Shown here one piece after another: positions 61,215 to 64,000 of a stretch of DNA of 64,000 bases. Position numbers and translations under genes: made by a program. Below the pieces are notes generated by a model. It was given only the letters and a program-made list of their open reading frames with translations. It ran no database searches and was not told the origin of the DNA. The DNA comes from Cellulomonas endophytica (GTDB lineage: Bacteria > Actinomycetota > Actinomycetes > Actinomycetales > Cellulomonadaceae): positions 1 through 64,000 of the forward strand of contig NZ_RWJX01000005.1 of the NCBI RefSeq assembly GCF_004123805.1, read 5' to 3'. Numbering within the stretch: the stretch's first letter is position 1; each line of letters opens with the position of its first letter.

Positions 61215-61268
61215 CCCGGGCGGCCGACGTCGACGACCGGGTCGGCGTTCCGCGCGGCGCCGGACGCG

Positions 61269-61391
61269 TCAGCGGTCCGCGCGGCGCTCCCACCGCTCGG
61301 CGACCGCGACGACCGCGGCCGTCGCCGCGGCGTAGGCCGCCAGGACCGCCGCCGCCACGAGCGCCGCCTGCCGCCGGTCGCTGCCGCCCAT
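61269..61391 (-). CDS. Possible 40-residue single-span membrane peptide
   Basis: A short open frame, ATG 61391 to TGA 61269, encodes a polar head MGGSDRRQ, an Ala/Val-rich hydrophobic stretch of about 24 residues and a charged end ERWERRADR. The composition fits a small membrane protein and not a shadow frame, and it has modest GGGGGA-type spacing upstream. It fills most of the gap between rok3 and the fructokinase gene. No homologue is recognised. The rest of the gap holds a terminator hairpin. Confidence 0.4.
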   Translation of the reverse strand: MGGSDRRQAALVAAAVLAAYAAATAAVVAVAERWERRADR

Positions 61392-61528
61392 GCCCCACCG
61401 TCCCCCGTCGCCGGTCCGCCGCGGACCACGGTCCTCCCCCGACGCCCGCCGCGCACCTCGTCGGGCGGGCGCGGCGCGACGGAGGGCCGGGACGACGCGG
61501 GTCCGGGGCGACGCCGGCCCGGGACGAC

Positions 61529-61557
61529 GCAGGCCCCGTCCGACGGACGGGGCCTGC
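61529..61557 (-). terminator. Terminator hairpin after the fructokinase gene
   Basis: A perfect 13-bp stem, GCAGGCCCCGTCC with GGACGGGGCCTGC, closes a 3-nt loop 22 bp past the fructokinase stop. There is no T-run. Confidence 0.75.
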
Positions 61558-61579
61558 AGGTCGAGGTCCCCGCCGCGGT

Positions 61580-62536
61580 CTACCGGGCGTGGGCCTCGGT
61601 CTCGTCGAGCTCGTGCAGGAACGGTGGCGCGGCGCCCGGGCGGGCGACGGTGATGGCGGCCGCGTGGGACGCCCGCCGCGCCACCCGCTGCACGACCTCG
61701 GTGCCGATGCCGCTCAGCTCGGCGCGTTGCCGGGCCCCCAGCAGCCGGCTCCGACCGAGCCCGTCGACGAGGGTGGACATGAACGCATCACCCGCGCCGA
61801 CGGTGTCCGCCACCGTGACCACGGTCGGTTCGATCCGCACCACACCGGCACGCGTCGCCACCACGGACCCTTCGCCGCCGAGCGTCACCACGACGACCGC
61901 GGGTCCACGGTGCAGCCAGTCCTGCGCGATCCGGACCGGGTCGGTGCCGGGGTAGAGGTAGGCGATGTCCTCGTCGCTGGCCTTGACGACGTCGCTCAGC
62001 CCCACCAGCTGCTCGACCCGGGCGACGCCGTCCCCGTGGTCGCGCACCAGCGCGGGACGGATGTTGGGGTCGAAGCTGATGCTGCACCGGCCGCGCATCT
62101 GCTCGACCAACGACCGGACGGCGTCGGCGCCGGGCGCCATCAGCGCTGCGACGGATCCGGTGTGGACGTGCAGGGGCGCACGCGGCGGAGCCATCACCGG
62201 CAGCGTCCAGGTGATGTCGAAGGTGTAGGTCGCGGCGCCGGTGTGGTCGAGGTGGGCGATGGCGGACGGCGTGGCAGCACGGCCCGGCCCGGGAGCCGGC
62301 GCGGTGAGCACCTGCACCGCGTTCCCACGGAGGTGAGCACGGATGAGGTCGCCGTGGGCGTCGTCGCCGATCTGCGTCAGCAGCGTCACGTCGTCGCCCA
62401 GGCGCGCCAGCCCGAGGGCGACGTTCGCCGGGCTTCCGCCGGGGTGGGTGGCCGGCGGGCCGGCGAGCGGCTGGACGATGTCGGCGACGACCTCCCCGAT
62501 GACGAGGAGCTCACCGGTGGGGATGGGCGACGGCAT
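61580..62536 (-). CDS. PfkB-family fructokinase
   Basis: A 318-residue ribokinase-fold sugar kinase. It has LLVIGEVVADIVQPL, the sugar-binding motif HPGGSPANVALGLARLG, TLLTQIGDDAHGDLIRAHL, FDPNIRPALV and the ATP/anion-hole signature VADTVGAGDAF, in which the Asp of GAGD is the catalytic base. It would phosphorylate fructose released by the adjacent GH32 enzyme. ATG 62536 has AGGAG six bases upstream, so the GTG at 62551 is not used. It starts 51 bp after the GH32 gene ends, so the two form an operon. Confidence 0.9.
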   Translation of the reverse strand: MPSPIPTGELLVIGEVVADIVQPLAGPPATHPGGSPANVALGLARLGDDVTLLTQIGDDAHGDLIRAHLRGNAVQVLTAPAPGPGRAATPSAIAHLDHTGAATYTFDITWTLPVMAPPRAPLHVHTGSVAALMAPGADAVRSLVEQMRGRCSISFDPNIRPALVRDHGDGVARVEQLVGLSDVVKASDEDIAYLYPGTDPVRIAQDWLHRGPAVVVVTLGGEGSVVATRAGVVRIEPTVVTVADTVGAGDAFMSTLVDGLGRSRLLGARQRAELSGIGTEVVQRVARRASHAAAITVARPGAAPPFLHELDETEAHAR

Positions 62537-62587
62537 GCTGCTCCTGTTCACAGGGATGTCGCTGCGGGCTGCACTCCCGGTCGGCGG

Positions 62588-64000
62588 TCACCGGGCGGGG
62601 GACGGCTCCAGGTGCAGCGTGGTCAGCGGCTGGTGGGGGAAGACCTGCTGGGTCAGGGTGGCCAGGCCCCCGTCGACGTAGACCTCGACGATGCAACCGT
62701 CGACGACGATCGTCAGGTGGGTGGTGGCCCCGTCGCCGCCGATCAGCGGGGCGGCGTCGACGGACGGGAAGGCGGGATGGAAGTCCACCGCGCCGCACCG
62801 GGTGCGGTCGAGGGTGACCGTGCGCTCGTCGCCGTCGAGGGCGATGGTCAGCGTGCCGCCGTCCGGGTCACCCGAGCTGAGGACGACCTCGGTCCGGTCG
62901 CCCGGAGCCGAAGGGACCTCCAGGTCGAACACGCGGACCGCGCTCGGGGCCTGCGGGAGCACGGGGTGCTGCGCGACGCGCAGGCGCCCGTCCGGGCACC
63001 GGACCAGTCGCAGCTCGCGGACGAGGGACATCGCGGACCGCCACGGGTGCGTGGGGGTGTCGTTGGCGTAGTCCCAGTTGCTCGCCCACCCGATCGTCAG
63101 CCGACGACCGTCGGGGGCGTCGTTGAACGAGACCGCCGCGTAGTAGTCGCGGCCGTAGTCCAGCCAGTCGTGGTCGGCCGGCTCGGTGGAGTCGCAGAGG
63201 CGGTCCGCGGTGAAGGTGGAGCCGTCGAAGTCCCCGAGGAAGTACTGGGTGCCTGACCCGCCGGCGACCGCGCCCGGGTTCAGGCTGACCACGAGGACCC
63301 ACTTCGTGTCGTCGGTCCCGGGGACGGCGAGCGGGAACAGGTCGGGGCACTCCCAGATGCCCTCCACCGCGTGGGCCGGTCCGAACGTGGACTCCGGCGC
63401 CCAGTGCAGGAGGTCCGTCGAACTGTAGACGACGACCTGGCGGTCCACGGCCTGGACCGCGACCATCACCCAGTGGCCGTCGTCGCCGCCGTACCAGAAG
63501 ACCTTCGGGTCGCGGAAGTCCGAGGACCCGGTGTCCAGCACGGGGTTGTCCGCGTACCGGGTCCAGGACCGGCCGTCGTCGAGGCTGTAGGCGAGGGACT
63601 GCGCCTGGATCCCGGGACGGCTCGACGCGCTCGTGTACGCGCTGGTGTAGACGGCCACGAGCGCGGTCTGCCCGGGGCCCGCGAAGCCGGCGGTGTTGCG
63701 CACGTCGGCCACGGCGCTGCCGGAGAACACGTTCTCCTCGGGGGTGTTCGGGATCGCGACCTCGTGCTCGGACCACGTGACGAGATCGGTCGAGGTGGCG
63801 TGCCCCCACGACATGGGGCCCCAGGTGCTCCCCTCGCGGTTGTTCTGGAAGAAGAGGTGGTAGACCCCGGCGTGGTGGAGCAGCCCGTTCGGGTCGTTCA
63901 GCCAGGTGTCCCGTGCGGTGAAGTGGGCGACGGGTCGCAGGTGCGGGGTGGCGGCCGCGGCGAGCGGCTCGGCGCCGGGCGCCGGCGCGGTGGGAGTCGG
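62588..64000 (-). CDS. GH32 beta-fructosidase (5' end beyond window)
   Basis: At least 470 residues of a GH32 enzyme that hydrolyses sucrose, inulin or levan. The three catalytic motifs are present: TWLNDPNG at about 63881-63904 (nucleophile Asp, codon 63893-63895), FRDPKVFW (transition-state stabiliser) and WECPDLFP (acid/base Glu). A C-terminal beta-sandwich follows, with IVVDGCIVEVYVDGG. The frame remains open at base 64000 through a Pro/Ala/Thr-rich stretch, so the start lies outside and secretion cannot be judged. With the fructokinase it completes use of the sucrose part of raffinose-type sugars. Confidence 0.92.
   Translation of the reverse strand, partial: PTPTAPAPGAEPLAAAATPHLRPVAHFTARDTWLNDPNGLLHHAGVYHLFFQNNREGSTWGPMSWGHATSTDLVTWSEHEVAIPNTPEENVFSGSAVADVRNTAGFAGPGQTALVAVYTSAYTSASSRPGIQAQSLAYSLDDGRSWTRYADNPVLDTGSSDFRDPKVFWYGGDDGHWVMVAVQAVDRQVVVYSSTDLLHWAPESTFGPAHAVEGIWECPDLFPLAVPGTDDTKWVLVVSLNPGAVAGGSGTQYFLGDFDGSTFTADRLCDSTEPADHDWLDYGRDYYAAVSFNDAPDGRRLTIGWASNWDYANDTPTHPWRSAMSLVRELRLVRCPDGRLRVAQHPVLPQAPSAVRVFDLEVPSAPGDRTEVVLSSGDPDGGTLTIALDGDERTVTLDRTRCGAVDFHPAFPSVDAAPLIGGDGATTHLTIVVDGCIVEVYVDGGLATLTQQVFPHQPLTTLHLEPSPAR

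Noticed and set aside
1-64000. tRNA, rRNA, riboswitch, integrase or phage genes
   Set aside because: None could be supported on either strand by eye; small structured RNAs cannot be excluded without a covariance search.

Overview
The window is very G+C-rich, almost fully coding and strongly biased to G/C at third codon positions. Many starts are GTG and operonic genes overlap by 4 bp. With stand-alone NHEJ polymerase, F420/FMN-type LLM oxidoreductase, AEC, DUF2243/CtaG and many plant-polysaccharide glycosidase genes, this points to an actinobacterium, probably of the Cellulomonas/Promicromonospora type (Micrococcales). That placement is inferred from gene content and base composition, not from a marker gene. 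No tRNA, rRNA, insertion sequence, phage gene or CRISPR array was seen.

Bases 1-24757 are mainly housekeeping and accessory genes. They include a nuclease-like/RAMA-domain protein, a thiamine-binding-like protein, a large FAD/Fe-S D-lactate-type dehydrogenase, an OsmC/Ohr peroxidase-like protein, a 1305-residue secreted subtilase and a 5'-3' exonuclease. An ECF sigma factor lies opposite a membrane protein with a likely anti-sigma region, and two identical promoter-like elements face outward between them. Next come a nucleotidyltransferase, a MinD-like ATPase, a small anti-sigma-type ATPase, a PspC protein, a LigD-type polymerase, an Lrp/AsnC regulator facing a DUF2000 gene, a DUF2243-CtaG pair, and a bifunctional proline-catabolism gene (putA) broken by a frameshift.

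Bases 24950-43935 form a hemicellulose / beta-manno- and galacto-oligosaccharide locus. It has a GH51 arabinofuranosidase and a seven-gene minus-strand operon: family-5 binding protein, two permeases, two ATPases, GH42 beta-galactosidase and GH2 beta-mannosidase. Facing that operon are a ROK repressor and a GH36 alpha-galactosidase. After them come a LacI-like sensor with no DNA-binding domain and a second ROK regulator. The combined activities fit side-chain and backbone oligosaccharides of galactomannan and arabinogalactan.

Bases 43967-52366 hold a GNAT acetyltransferase, a GH13 trehalose-synthase-like enzyme coupled to a TIGR03885-like oxidoreductase, a DUF2993-like lipid-binding protein, a DHA2-type MFS exporter, two AEC permeases and a VOC protein.

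Bases 52598-64000 form a raffinose/melibiose/sucrose-type region. A minus-strand operon carries a GH36 alpha-galactosidase, a CUT1 binding protein, two permeases and a GH13 alpha-glucosidase, with a 4-bp overlap at every junction and no local ATPase. Opposite it is a ROK regulator gene with a frameshift, and beyond that a PfkB fructokinase and a GH32 fructosidase cut by the window end. The two divergent ROK/ABC intergenic regions share a 25-bp AT-rich imperfect palindrome that is the best candidate for a common ROK operator.
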